In this document: in pieces, positions 1 to 6,596 of the stretch | Position numbering within the stretch: position 1 is the stretch's first letter | How the letters are laid out: every line of letters begins with the position of its first letter | Assembly (NCBI GenBank): GCA_964543235.1 | Contig: CAZIXE010000103.1 | Span: 1-8,708, forward strand | Source: JANMMJ01 sp964543235 | Lineage (GTDB): Bacteria > Pseudomonadota > Alphaproteobacteria > Rhizobiales > Aestuariivirgaceae | Direction of reading: 5' to 3' | Length of the DNA stretch: 8,708 nucleotides | The notes under the pieces: generated by a model | What the model saw: only the letters and a program-made list of their open reading frames with translations | Told to the model about the DNA's origin: nothing | Databases searched by the model: none | Position numbers and translations under genes: made by a program

Positions 1-3
1 CAT
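1..3 (-). CDS. Start codon of a gene running out of the window (possibly gshA)
   Basis: Only the first codon is visible. On the minus strand an ATG occupies the first three bases and is preceded by AGGAG (complement of 8-12) four bases away, a good ribosome binding site. A same-strand gene therefore probably follows rsmE, after a gap of about 160 bases. In many Rhizobiales the gene after rsmE is gshA (glutamate-cysteine ligase), but nothing of the coding sequence is seen here, so that name is a neighbourhood guess only. Confidence 0.4.
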
Positions 4-68
4 TGATCTCCTGCCTCCCTTCTTCCAACTGCGGGCCAGCGGGTGCACACATCATTTCTTTCGCCGCG

Positions 69-127
69 GACGCCAATGCCGGCGTCATTGCAGCCAGGCC
101 TTGCCCTTGCACAGCCAAGGGAAAGGC
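69..127. terminator. Two hairpins downstream of rsmE
   Basis: Two inverted repeats fill the gap after the rsmE stop. The first is GACGCC at 69-74 with GGCGTC at 81-86. The second has 12-base arms at 98-109 and 116-127 with one G-A mismatch and a six-base loop. Neither is followed by a T-run on the minus strand, so they are not classic intrinsic terminators. They could attenuate read-through or protect the rsmE mRNA 3' end. Confidence 0.4.
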
Positions 128-162
128 GCGCTGGAATCGCGCCGCCGTCCCGGGAGGGTGCG

Positions 163-888
163 TTATCGCCAGTCGCCCAGCGCCGCCTGAACCAGCGTCA
201 GGACCGCGGTGGCGGCGGTGTCGGCACGCATGATGCGCGGACCCAGCGAAATGGCCGTGACGAAAGCCAGGCTGCGCAGGCGCTGGCGCTCGCCTTCCGT
301 AAAACCGCCCTCCGGACCGATGAGCACGGCGGCGGGAAGCGACAGGCCGTGCAGGGCTGCCAGCGGATTTGCCAAAGCCGCCGTCTCGTCAGCGTAGACG
401 AGCGCCCTGCCCTCCTCCCAATGTGTCAGGACGTCCTCCAGCTTCTCGGGCGCCAGCACATCCGGCACGAAGACGAGGTTGCACTGCTCGGCCGCCTCGA
501 CGGCATTGGCGCGCATGCGGTCCAGATTGACATGGCTCGCAATCGTGCGGGCGGTGATGACGGGCCGGAGCCGCCGCGCGCCCAGTTCGGTCGCCTTCTG
601 CACCAGGTAGTCGAGGCGAGCATGTTTCAGCGGCGCAAAGAGGAAGTCGATGTCGGGCGGCGGCCGCGCCGCACTCACCTTGTGCTCGATGCGCACCGTC
701 ACCTGCTTCTTCGTGGCATCGCGCAGGAAGGCCCGCCATTCGCCATCCCTGGCATTGAAGAGCGCCACCGGATCGCCGGGCTTGAGGCGCAGGACATTGA
801 CGAGGTAATGGCCCTGGTCGCGGGTGAGCGCGAATTCGCGTGCGGCCTCAAGCGATGAGTCGGTGTAAAGGCGCGGGGCCGGTTTCAT
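163..888 (-). CDS. rsmE: 16S rRNA (uracil(1498)-N3)-methyltransferase RsmE
   Basis: RsmE uses S-adenosylmethionine to methylate N3 of U1498 in 16S rRNA on the 30S subunit; it is a cytosolic SPOUT-class (trefoil-knot) enzyme. The 241-residue length is normal for the family. The N-terminal PUA-like part includes HYLVNVLRLKPGD at about 27-39. The SPOUT part shows DYLVQKATELG (93-103), EAAEQC (131-136), LIGPEGGFTEGE (189-200) and LGPRIMRADTAATAVL (215-230), which together are diagnostic. I chose the ATG at 888 because AGG(T) lies eight bases upstream; the frame also opens three codons earlier at a GTG (897), which would sit on that Shine-Dalgarno sequence. A large palindrome begins only 13 bases upstream of the start. 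Identification is by recognised motifs. Confidence 0.95.
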   Translation of the reverse strand: MKPAPRLYTDSSLEAAREFALTRDQGHYLVNVLRLKPGDPVALFNARDGEWRAFLRDATKKQVTVRIEHKVSAARPPPDIDFLFAPLKHARLDYLVQKATELGARRLRPVITARTIASHVNLDRMRANAVEAAEQCNLVFVPDVLAPEKLEDVLTHWEEGRALVYADETAALANPLAALHGLSLPAAVLIGPEGGFTEGERQRLRSLAFVTAISLGPRIMRADTAATAVLTLVQAALGDWR

Positions 889-900
889 GGCCCACACCTA

Positions 901-948
901 GCGCGATTCCCGGCAAGCCGGAATCGGCTTGCCGAAAAGGAATCGCGC
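901..948. repeat. Bipartite intergenic palindrome, copy 1
   Basis: The outer arms GCGCGATTCC (901-910) and GGAATCGCGC (939-948) pair perfectly. Inside them the arms CGGCAAGCCG (911-920) and CGGCTTGCCG (925-934) also pair perfectly around a GAAT loop, leaving AAAA bulged on one side. This makes a 20-base-pair stem. It lies in the rsmE leader, immediately beyond the Shine-Dalgarno sequence. The architecture resembles the short extragenic palindromes abundant in Rhizobiales; that family membership is from memory rather than a search. Confidence 0.8.
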
Positions 949-962
949 CAAGTCAATATCTT

Positions 963-1011
963 GAGCAAATCCTTGCCGCGAAACCGCTGCGCACTTTCGC
1001 GGGATTTGCTC
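963..1011. repeat. Bipartite intergenic palindrome, copy 2
   Basis: The outer arms GAGCAAATCC (963-972) and GGATTTGCTC (1002-1011) and the inner arms CGCGAAA (977-983) and TTTCGCG (995-1001) pair perfectly, with four unpaired bases on the left side. The centre includes AAACCGCTGCGCACTTTCG, which matches the well-known Rhizobiales repeat type of GAGCA...TCC / AAAGTG...AGCGGTTT / GCTC. It lies just past the stop of the SIMPL gene (1024) and 14 bases from copy 1, so it may also serve as that gene's transcript end. Confidence 0.8.
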
Positions 1012-1023
1012 TAGCAATGCCCG

Positions 1024-1749
1024 CTACCTGATGAAATAGGTAATGGTCGTCACCACGCGCACGATCTTGTCGATCTGCTTCTCGGGACGGTCGTTGGGAA
1101 TCTCGACAGCGGGCTTGATCTCGATGATGCCCTGGTTGGCATTCTGGATGTCGCCGACGCTGGCTCCCGATTCGGCGGCGAATTTCTCGGCGGCCTCGCG
1201 GGCGCGCCGCGTCGCCTCGGTCAGCATCTCGCCTTTCAGGTCATTGACGCCGGTGAAGACATAGGAAGGACCGGCATTATAGCTGTCGGCGCTGAACACG
1301 ACGCCGGCCCTGAGCAGGTCACCGACGGATCGGGCGGCTTCGGCCAGCTTGTCGACATCGGTTGACTTCACCAGCAGGTCCTGGGTCAGGACGAAGCGGG
1401 TCGCCTCGATCGTGCCTTGCGGGTTGTAGCCCGCCATGCGGTCCTCGACCTGGATGTTCTGCACGTAATAGTCCGCAGCGGCAAAGCCCTTGGCCTGGAG
1501 AAACTGCTCGACGGCAGCCTGGGCGCTCTCCAGCGACCCGCGGGCCTCTTCAAGTGTCGGGCCGGTGGCCACGAAGCGCACCGGCCAGAAGCCGAGATCG
1601 GCCTTGACCTCGCGCTCGGCGAGGCCCTTGACCGTAACGGTGCGGAAGCCGAGCCGCGACTTCACCAGCCCCTCGCCGGCCAGGAACCCCGCCGAAGCGA
1701 CGCCGAGCGCAATCAGGCCGGCCGCGATGATGTTGGAAAACCCCGCCAT
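1024..1749 (-). CDS. SIMPL (DUF541) domain protein, membrane-anchored
   Basis: The 241-residue protein has an N-terminal hydrophobic segment (about 7-25, NIIAAGLIALGVASAGFLAG) that is probably a signal anchor. It is followed by FRTVTVKGLAEREVKADLGFWPVRF (35-59), the typical opening of the SIMPL/DUF541 fold, and ends in a hydrophobic beta-strand, RVVTTITYFIR. The repeated segments LTQDLLVKSTDVDKLAEAA and ATRRAREAAEKFAAESG are also typical of the family. Members lie in the periplasm or on the membrane outer face; their biochemical role is not settled. The ATG at 1749 is preceded by GGAGGGGG at good spacing and is preferred over an upstream start at 1770. A 62-residue gene lies 59 bases upstream on the same strand, so co-transcription is possible. 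Confidence 0.87.
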   Translation of the reverse strand: MAGFSNIIAAGLIALGVASAGFLAGEGLVKSRLGFRTVTVKGLAEREVKADLGFWPVRFVATGPTLEEARGSLESAQAAVEQFLQAKGFAAADYYVQNIQVEDRMAGYNPQGTIEATRFVLTQDLLVKSTDVDKLAEAARSVGDLLRAGVVFSADSYNAGPSYVFTGVNDLKGEMLTEATRRAREAAEKFAAESGASVGDIQNANQGIIEIKPAVEIPNDRPEKQIDKIVRVVTTITYFIR

Positions 1750-1808
1750 GATCAGTCCCCCTCCGTGCACCAGTGCTTGCGCGACGATGATGGCGCGATT
1801 TGGGCCGG

Positions 1809-1997
1809 TCAGTCGAGCGGCTGCCAGAGGGCGGGATCGTTCAGTTCCGTCTCGGAGACGATGGGCCGGTCGTCCTCATCGGCCTCGGCCTTGAGTTCCC
1901 AGCGCAGGGGATTGTCGATCTCGCTGGCCGGCGCGAGGACCACATAGGTGTGGCCCTTATGCAGACCAGTTAGCTTGCGATAACGGGCGTTGATCAT
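1809..1997 (-). CDS. Small unknown protein, 62 residues
   Basis: I do not recognise a named family. The start at 1997 is set by GGAGG five bases upstream; the frame remains open to 2039, but that extension lacks a ribosome binding site. The protein begins MINARYRKLTGLHKGHTYVV, suggesting a short beta-rich unit, followed by the aromatic stretch NPLRWELKAEADEDDRPIVS and an acidic tail ending DPALWQPLD. It has no signal peptide, membrane segment or cysteine, so it is probably cytosolic. It lies 59 bases upstream of the SIMPL gene on the same strand. The strong ribosome binding site and normal codon use argue for a real gene. Confidence 0.65.
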   Translation of the reverse strand: MINARYRKLTGLHKGHTYVVLAPASEIDNPLRWELKAEADEDDRPIVSETELNDPALWQPLD

Positions 1998-2046
1998 GGG
2001 AACCTCCAGACGGCTGACCGCTGTTCCATAGATAGACACAGGCGCG

Positions 2047-2202
2047 TCAGCTGCCCTTGCGCGGGATCAAGTACAGATGATGAACCGAGGCCGCCTGCCA
2101 TTCAACGAAGCCAGGGCTTGTGGTATCGCTATCGGGTCTGATCTCCAGCGCATGACGCGATGGAGACCAGGTCTGGACGCTTACGGGAGGATTGCGGAAC
2201 AT
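2047..2202 (-). CDS. Possible small protein or 5'-truncated gene, 51 residues
   Basis: From an ATG at 2202 this frame reads to TGA at 2047. Its C-terminal half, including VEWQAASVHHLYLIPRKGS, looks like genuine folded protein rather than antisense noise. It lies 49 bases upstream of the 62-residue gene on the same strand. Against it, the upstream region has only a weak GGTGAG about 13 bases from the start, and the ATG overlaps the start codon of the divergent RTX gene. It may be a real small gene, or a remnant that lost its 5' end when the RTX gene arrived. No function is proposed. Confidence 0.33.
   Translation of the reverse strand: MFRNPPVSVQTWSPSRHALEIRPDSDTTSPGFVEWQAASVHHLYLIPRKGS
2164..2174. 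promoter_or_regulatory. Short palindrome upstream of the RTX gene
   Basis: AGACC-A-GGTCT (2164-2174) is a perfect inverted repeat 26 bases ahead of the RTX start codon and 10 bases ahead of its Shine-Dalgarno sequence. It could be an operator half-site pair or chance; no convincing -35/-10 pair is visible next to it. Confidence 0.2.
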
Positions 2203-3196
2203 GGCCATTTTTACGCTCACCGTCGATACGAACGCCAATTTCGACACATCGCTGTTCTTTGCTGCAAACCTTGCCGTGCGATACACCTCAAGAGGCTACA
2301 ACAACACGGCGGGGACTGCTTACTCGACTTTCAAGCTGATCAAGAACGGCATAGTCGATGACAGCTCCACCTATAGCCACAATTTCACAGGCAAGGCCAA
2401 TTCGTTCGGTTTTGCCCCTGGCGACGCGGGAGTCTTCGGCACAATAACGTCGGCGAAGCTGTCCAGCTCCACGGATGGTGTTAACTTCACACAGCTGGCC
2501 CACCTCGATATCGCGTTGGGGAGCAACACCGGTATGATCGGTGGCATCGATATGGCCACCAGCTTCTGCACACCTGAATTGCTCATGGGTCAACCGGCCC
2601 GCATCGACACCAATGGCGCCACACTGGTGATCAAGAGCAACGTAGGCGATGACACGCTCAACGGCAGCAACTTCTCCGATCAGATATTTGCCAGCGGCGG
2701 CGACGACATCTGTAACGGCTTCGATGCCGCGGACACGATTTCGGGTGGGGCCGGGCGCGATACGATCACCGGCGGGAACGGCGACGACAAGCTCAACGGC
2801 GGCGGCGAGAACGATGTCATCTCCGGGGGCGGCGGAGCGGATGTCCTGCGCGGCATTCTCGGCAATGACCGCCTGACCGGCGGCGCGGGCGGCGACAAGT
2901 TTGTCTTCAACAGCACGCTCAACCCGGCAACCAACTTCGACACCATCACCGACTTCGGCGGCGCCGACCTGATCCTGCTTGAGGACAAGATCTTCACGGC
3001 GGTGGGGGCTGCGCTTGGGGCCGGCGAGGTTCGAAACGGCGCGGCCGCCGCGGACGCCAACGATTACATCATCTACAATCCGGCAAATGGTGTTCTTTAC
3101 TACGATGCCGATGGCAACGGCAGTATTCAGCAAGTGCGCTTCGCCAAGGTGGCCGAAGGACTGCTGCTCACCAACGCAGACTTCGTGATCATATGA
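2201..3196 (+). CDS. RTX-type calcium-binding secreted protein
   Basis: The 331-residue protein has no Sec signal. Residues 1-147 form a Ser/Thr/Asn/Gly-rich domain I do not recognise. Residues 148-235 contain about ten glycine/aspartate nonapeptides such as GRDTITGGN, GDDKLNGGG and GNDRLTGGA, which in RTX proteins fold into a calcium-bound beta-roll outside the cell. The C-terminus (about 236-331) has FDTITDFGGADLILL and ends LTNADFVII, like the C-terminal region of RTX proteins exported by type I secretion. No protease or lipase motif is seen, so the activity is unknown; adhesin or surface protein is a guess. The ATG at 2201 follows GGGAGG by ten bases; an in-frame TTG at 2192 is too close to it. 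Cys123 and Cys171 are odd for this class. The coding sequence is AT-richer than its neighbours, which suggests acquisition. No type I secretion genes lie in the window. Confidence 0.85.
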   Translation: MAIFTLTVDTNANFDTSLFFAANLAVRYTSRGYNNTAGTAYSTFKLIKNGIVDDSSTYSHNFTGKANSFGFAPGDAGVFGTITSAKLSSSTDGVNFTQLAHLDIALGSNTGMIGGIDMATSFCTPELLMGQPARIDTNGATLVIKSNVGDDTLNGSNFSDQIFASGGDDICNGFDAADTISGGAGRDTITGGNGDDKLNGGGENDVISGGGGADVLRGILGNDRLTGGAGGDKFVFNSTLNPATNFDTITDFGGADLILLEDKIFTAVGAALGAGEVRNGAAAADANDYIIYNPANGVLYYDADGNGSIQQVRFAKVAEGLLLTNADFVII

Positions 3197-3200
3197 CGGT

Positions 3201-3223
3201 GGCGTAATCAGATAGATTACGCC
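3201..3223. terminator. Perfect hairpin between convergent genes
   Basis: GGCGTAATC (3201-3209) and GATTACGCC (3215-3223) form a perfect nine-base-pair stem with an AGATA loop. It starts four bases after the RTX stop and covers the last codons of the convergent VOC gene. The position suits a shared bidirectional terminator, but neither side has a T-run, so its strength is uncertain. Confidence 0.5.
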
Positions 3224-3606
3224 GGCTTGTGGCAGACGGCTTCGATGTTGTGGCCGTCGGGGTCCCTGACGAAGGCGCCGTAATAGTCGGGGTGGTAATG
3301 CGGCCGGAGGCCGGGCGGGCCGTTGTCGGTGCCGCCGGCGGCAAGGGCCGCCTGGTAGAACGCGTCGACCGTGGCGCGGTCCTTCGCGGCGAAGGCGACA
3401 TGGATGCCGGGCATGTGCCGTCCGCCGGAACCGATCCAGAAGAAGGGCTTGCCGGCCGCGCCGAAGCCTATATGCGCGGTGCCGTCGCCGGTCATCTCCG
3501 GGGTCACTTCCATCTGGACGGTGATGCCAAGCGGCGCCAGGGCCGCAGCATAGAAAACCCTGGCGCGGGCCATGTCAGAAACTGAAAAGCCGATGTGATC
3601 GAGCAT
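3217..3606 (-). CDS. VOC family protein (glyoxalase/dioxygenase fold)
   Basis: The 129-residue cytosolic protein is a single pair of beta-alpha-beta-beta-beta modules, as in glyoxalase I, fosfomycin-resistance and ring-cleaving dioxygenase relatives. Family marks are MLDHIGFSVSDMARARVFY (1-19), PGIHVAFAAKDRATVDAFY (66-84) and PHYHPDYYGAFVRDPDGHN (102-120) followed by IEAV. His4, His69 and Glu122 fall at the usual metal-ligand positions. The fourth ligand, normally a Glu or His near FFWIGS (55-60), is not obvious. The substrate cannot be told from sequence. The ATG at 3606 is preceded by GGGAG seven bases upstream; the longer open frame to 3672 has no such site. Confidence 0.87.
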   Translation of the reverse strand: MLDHIGFSVSDMARARVFYAAALAPLGITVQMEVTPEMTGDGTAHIGFGAAGKPFFWIGSGGRHMPGIHVAFAAKDRATVDAFYQAALAAGGTDNGPPGLRPHYHPDYYGAFVRDPDGHNIEAVCHKPA

Positions 3607-3631
3607 GGTGCACTCCCTGACTGTGGCCTCC

Positions 3632-3659
3632 ACTTTACGACGCTCAGGACCGCCGGCAA
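3632..3659 (-). promoter_or_regulatory. Candidate sigma70-like promoter for the VOC gene
   Basis: Reading the minus strand, TTGCCG (complement of 3654-3659) is followed after 16 bases by TAAAGT (complement of 3632-3637), about 25 bases upstream of the start codon. The match to the consensus is moderate. Confidence 0.33.
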
Positions 3660-3733
3660 GTGTGCAGGGCACCTGTTATTAAAGTGCTGACTCTGCGGCG
3701 GCGTTGGAAGCGATTTCAAGACCACCGAGGCGG

Positions 3734-3763
3734 GGCCCTGGCGTCCGGCACGGCGCCGGGGCC
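3734..3763 (-). terminator. GC-rich hairpin after the TSUP gene
   Basis: GGCCC (3734-3738) pairs with GGGCC (3759-3763), GGCG (3740-3743) with CGCC (3754-3757), and CCG with CGG inside these, giving a nearly continuous stem starting seven bases after the TSUP stop. No T-run follows on the minus strand, so it is only a terminator-like structure. Confidence 0.38.
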
Positions 3764-3769
3764 TTCCCG

Positions 3770-4531
3770 CTATGCGTAGCGCCAGAAGGCGTAAGCCGTG
3801 AGGATCACGGCCCAGGCGAGGATGCCGCCACGCACCAGATGCGGCGGCAGGGTGCGGGCAAAGCGGGCCATGCCATAGCCGCCGAGGGCAGCCCCCGCCA
3901 TCATGACAAGTGCCGGACCCCAGCGCACCAGGCCCGAGCCCCAGAAGATCGCAATGCCGATCACCGTCATGAGGGCGATCGATACATTGCGCACGGCATT
4001 GGCTTCATGGATGCTCATCGAACTGAAGATGGCGTAGATGGCGAGCAGGATGATGCCCATGCCGAGCCCGAAATAGCCGCCATAGAGATAGACGATGAAT
4101 TCGAGAAGGAAAGAGAGCCACAGCCACCTGCCGCCATCGAAACTCCGGTGGCGGTCGAGCCAGCGCCGGATCAGCGGCCCGGCGGCGAAGGAGAGTGTGG
4201 CAAAGAGCAGGAGCCAGGGGATGGCAGCGTGGAAGGAGGCTTCGCCGGCCCAGACGAAGATGAGCGAGCCCGATGTGCCGCCCATGGCCGCGAGCAACAG
4301 CCGGTGCGGCAGGTGGCGGCGCACCGCTGCGATCTCGCGGCGGTAGACGAGGCTGCCGACCAGATTGGCGGGCAGGAGGGCCACGAAATTGGCGGCGTTG
4401 GCCTCCATCTCGGAAAGCCCTGCGGCAATGAGCAACGGAAAGGTCATGAAACCGGCCCCGCCGGCCATGACATTGATCATGCCGGCCAGGACGCCGCCCG
4501 CCAGTAGCAGCAACGCATCGAAACTGTCCAT
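3770..4531 (-). CDS. TSUP family permease (sulfite exporter TauE/SafE-like)
   Basis: The 253-residue integral inner-membrane protein has about eight hydrophobic segments in two related halves. The family signature appears as GMINVMAGGAGFMTFPLL (17-34) in the first half and GGYFGLGMGIILLAIYAI (151-168) in the second; NFVALLPANLVGSLVYRR (48-65) and EANAVRNVSIALM (176-188) are also typical. TSUP members move small anions such as sulfite, sulfoacetate or related organosulfur compounds across the inner membrane. The substrate here cannot be assigned, and no sulfur-metabolism gene is adjacent. The length is normal. The start at 4531 has a G-run (GGCGGGGGG) close upstream. The Sel1 gene ends 71 bases upstream on the same strand. 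Confidence 0.9.
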   Translation of the reverse strand: MDSFDALLLLAGGVLAGMINVMAGGAGFMTFPLLIAAGLSEMEANAANFVALLPANLVGSLVYRREIAAVRRHLPHRLLLAAMGGTSGSLIFVWAGEASFHAAIPWLLLFATLSFAAGPLIRRWLDRHRSFDGGRWLWLSFLLEFIVYLYGGYFGLGMGIILLAIYAIFSSMSIHEANAVRNVSIALMTVIGIAIFWGSGLVRWGPALVMMAGAALGGYGMARFARTLPPHLVRGGILAWAVILTAYAFWRYA

Positions 4532-4602
4532 GACCCCCCGCCGACCGCCAGATCCTTAGGGGTGTCACGCGCATCCCGCAAGCTGCGGCTGGCTGCAGGC
4601 GT

Positions 4603-5352
4603 TCAGGGCGCACTGCATTCGGGTGCTGCTGCCGCCCGGCATTTCGCCGCCTTCTGCTGAGCCTTTCCCAGAGACCAGAGGGCCGCGCGCTTCTCGGCCT
4701 TCCTGACTTCCGCCGCCGTCATAGCTGCGGCGAGCGCCTCGCGATTGTGCGCTGCCTCGGGATCGCCGGAGGCCGCCGCCAGCGTGAACCAGCTATAGGC
4801 CTGCACCGTATCGCGCGGCACGGCACCGCCCCTCAAATAGATCAGGCCGAGATGCGTCTGGGCGGTAGCGATCTCCTGCTCGGCGGCGAGCCCATACCAT
4901 TTCAGCGCCTGCCAGTCGTTCTGCGGCACGCCGCGCCCGGCAAAGTAGATCAGCCCGAGCGTGACTTGTGCGCCGGCGTCGCCCTGCTGGGCGGCCTTGC
5001 GATACCATTTCATGGCCCGCGAAAGGCTCCGGCCAATGCCGCGGCCCTGTTCATGCATGCGGCCCAGTTCCACCTGGGCGGCGGCAATGCCCTTCCCGGC
5101 AGCCAGACGGCACCACTTCAAGGCCGCCGCATCGTCTCTGGCGACGCCGCGGTCGCCGGCATAGATCAGGCACAGACGATACTGTGCTTCGGCCCGGCCA
5201 TGTTCAGCCAGCGGCTTCCAGACCTGAAGCGCGGTCAGAACCTCGCCGCGGTCGTAAGCGGCGAGTGCGTCCGCGTAGGGGTCGGCAATTGATGGCCCCG
5301 CCGCTGCGAGCAAGACCAGTCCCGTTGCCACAAGTCCCGACGCTGCTCTCAT
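4603..5352 (-). CDS. Exported Sel1-repeat (TPR-like) protein
   Basis: The 249-residue protein starts with a Sec signal peptide (MRAASGLVATGLVLLAAAG, cleavage likely after ADP or IAD near 22-24). Four complete Sel1-like repeats follow, at about 52-87, 88-123, 124-159 and 160-195, preceded by a partial one (34-51). Each has the A..LG.IY..GRGV..D...A..WY..AA pattern, for example LGLIYFAGRGVPQNDWQALK. These repeats stack into a solenoid that binds protein partners; no catalytic site is expected. The tail (206-249) is Ala/Lys-rich and contains two of the four cysteines. The frame is open to 5940, but the extension is antisense to the GFA gene and lacks export features, so I place the start at 5352, where AGGA lies nine bases upstream and the signal peptide begins. 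Confidence 0.87.
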   Translation of the reverse strand: MRAASGLVATGLVLLAAAGPSIADPYADALAAYDRGEVLTALQVWKPLAEHGRAEAQYRLCLIYAGDRGVARDDAAALKWCRLAAGKGIAAAQVELGRMHEQGRGIGRSLSRAMKWYRKAAQQGDAGAQVTLGLIYFAGRGVPQNDWQALKWYGLAAEQEIATAQTHLGLIYLRGGAVPRDTVQAYSWFTLAAASGDPEAAHNREALAAAMTAAEVRKAEKRAALWSLGKAQQKAAKCRAAAAPECSAP

Positions 5353-5556
5353 TGTCCGGTTTCCTGCGTTCCGGCCGTGCCGCCCGGCGATGGGAAGGCG
5401 CCGTGCGGAGCTGCCGCGGCGCCGGCACGGGCCAGCGGATTTGGCAAGCATAGCATTGATGAGAAGCCTATCATACCTCGACCTGGCGGGGCGGGCCGTT
5501 GCACGAACCGGGCGGCTCGCGCTAACCCTGCCGCCGGGCGGCAAAGGAGGCACAGC

Positions 5557-5949
5557 ATGGAGCGATTCACCGGTAGCTGCCTGTGCGGCAATGTGCGCAT
5601 AGAGGCGTCGGGGCGCCCCTACCGGGTCGGCCTCTGCCACTGCCTCGACTGCCGCAAGCATCACGGCGCACTGTTTCATGCCTCCGCGGTTTTCCCCCGG
5701 GACGCGGTGACGGTCAGCGGCGAAACCCGCGACTATGCCGGGCGGCATTTCTGTCCGCGCTGCGGCTCGCCCGTGTTCGGCCGCAGCGGCGACGAGACCG
5801 AGGTCAATCTGGGATCGCTGGATGCCCCCGACCAGCTGATGCCGACTTACGAGCTGTGGACGATCCGCCGCGAGTCCTGGCTGCCGCCGTTTCCGCTCAA
5901 GCGGCATTACGCGCGCGACCGCGACGCCACGCGCCGCCACGAGGATTAG
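5557..5949 (+). CDS. GFA family zinc protein (glutathione-dependent formaldehyde-activating-like)
   Basis: The 130-residue protein has the full GFA/CENP-V zinc pattern: Cys8-x-Cys10, Cys27-x-Cys29-x2-Cys32 and Cys66-x2-Cys69, within GSCLCGNVRIEA, CHCLDCRKHHGALFHAS and HFCPRCGSPVF. These seven cysteines hold two zinc ions in the beta-fold of the family. Named members catalyse or speed S-hydroxymethylglutathione formation from formaldehyde, but most relatives have no proven substrate, so the function is open. It is cytosolic. The ATG at 5557 has the perfect ribosome site AAAGGAGG six bases upstream, which overrules the in-frame extension to 5377. It is divergent from the Sel1 gene across 204 bases and converges on the cysteine-rich unknown gene. 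Confidence 0.92.
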   Translation: MERFTGSCLCGNVRIEASGRPYRVGLCHCLDCRKHHGALFHASAVFPRDAVTVSGETRDYAGRHFCPRCGSPVFGRSGDETEVNLGSLDAPDQLMPTYELWTIRRESWLPPFPLKRHYARDRDATRRHED

Positions 5950-6020
5950 GCCACGGGCCGCGCGGCAGCGCTGCGGGCATCGCCCACCACATCACCGGTA
6001 CTTCGCAAGCAGGTGCCGCG

Positions 6021-6596
6021 CTACCTGACGGCCGGTGGCGGCGCGCCGGCGGCAAGCAGGCTGCGGCAGCCGGTTTCGGGACAGAGGCCGAAGAGCTGGA
6101 AGCGCCCGTCGCGCAATTCATAGACATGGTGGGGATTGTAGTCGGGGAAAGGCGACTGGCAGAAATTGCCGACGACGCGCAGCTCCTTCGGCCGGCTGAT
6201 GGCGATGCGGGGACGGGCGCCGGTCGTAACCGCGCTCACCATGCCGGGCAGGAACAAGGCGCGGTAACCGTTCTCCTCCGACAGCAGCAGGTTGCCCCAG
6301 GCGCAGGGCGTGCCCAGCCCGAGGAAGGCGGTGGCCCTGGCGCTGCAGCCGAACATGCATTTGTAGACGAAATAGTCGGGCCGGCCGTCGGCGTTGACGT
6401 CCTCCGGATAGCGGCTCTGCGCGGGATAGTGCTCGGTGACGATGAGTTCGCCCAGACCTTGCGCGCGGCATTCGTCAGCCCATTGTTCCGTATGCTGAGC
6501 AACGGGGGAAGGCAGGGCGACATCACGGGCGCCGGCGGCCGCCGCTTCGGGAACGGCCAGTCCAGCCACAAGCAGGAGCACGGCGATGCGCAACAT
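6021..6596 (-). CDS. Exported cysteine-rich unknown protein
   Basis: The 191-residue protein starts with a clear signal peptide (MLRIAVLLLVAGLAVPEAAA, cleavage near 21-24) and is predicted periplasmic or secreted. It has seven cysteines (43, 80, 84, 98, 146, 172 and 177), suggesting disulfides. Residues 66-76, DVNADGRPDYF, match the calcium-loop pattern DxNxDGxxD of dockerin, EF-hand and FG-GAP-like repeats; a single loop is present. I do not recognise the family, although similar short proteins with CxFGCSARATAFLG-like cores occur in alphaproteobacteria. The ATG at 6596 is fixed by GGAGG five bases upstream, in preference to a longer frame to 6617. A good promoter lies about 40 bases further up. 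Its stop is 71 bases from the GFA stop, in convergent arrangement. Confidence 0.8.
   Translation of the reverse strand: MLRIAVLLLVAGLAVPEAAAAGARDVALPSPVAQHTEQWADECRAQGLGELIVTEHYPAQSRYPEDVNADGRPDYFVYKCMFGCSARATAFLGLGTPCAWGNLLLSEENGYRALFLPGMVSAVTTGARPRIAISRPKELRVVGNFCQSPFPDYNPHHVYELRDGRFQLFGLCPETGCRSLLAAGAPPPAVR

Noticed and set aside
43..858. Long plus-strand ORF over rsmE
   Set aside because: It is antisense to rsmE, whose protein motifs are unmistakable; the translation is Arg/Gln/Ala-rich noise typical of GC-rich shadows.
2649..3060. RTX nonapeptide DNA considered as a tandem repeat or CRISPR array
   Set aside because: The periodicity is at the protein level (27 bases per unit) and degenerate in DNA; there are no constant repeats with unique spacers.
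2288..3133. 281-codon minus-strand ORF inside the RTX gene
   Set aside because: It is the mirror frame of the Gly/Asp repeats, giving a Val/Ala/Arg-rich shadow.
3704..4507. 267-codon plus-strand ORF over the TSUP gene
   Set aside because: It is the antisense frame of a clear permease gene; the product is low-complexity Glu/Gly/His/Ala without any domain.
5353..5940. Upstream in-frame extension of the Sel1-repeat protein
   Set aside because: It is antisense to the GFA gene and would bury the signal peptide; the start at 5352 fits better.
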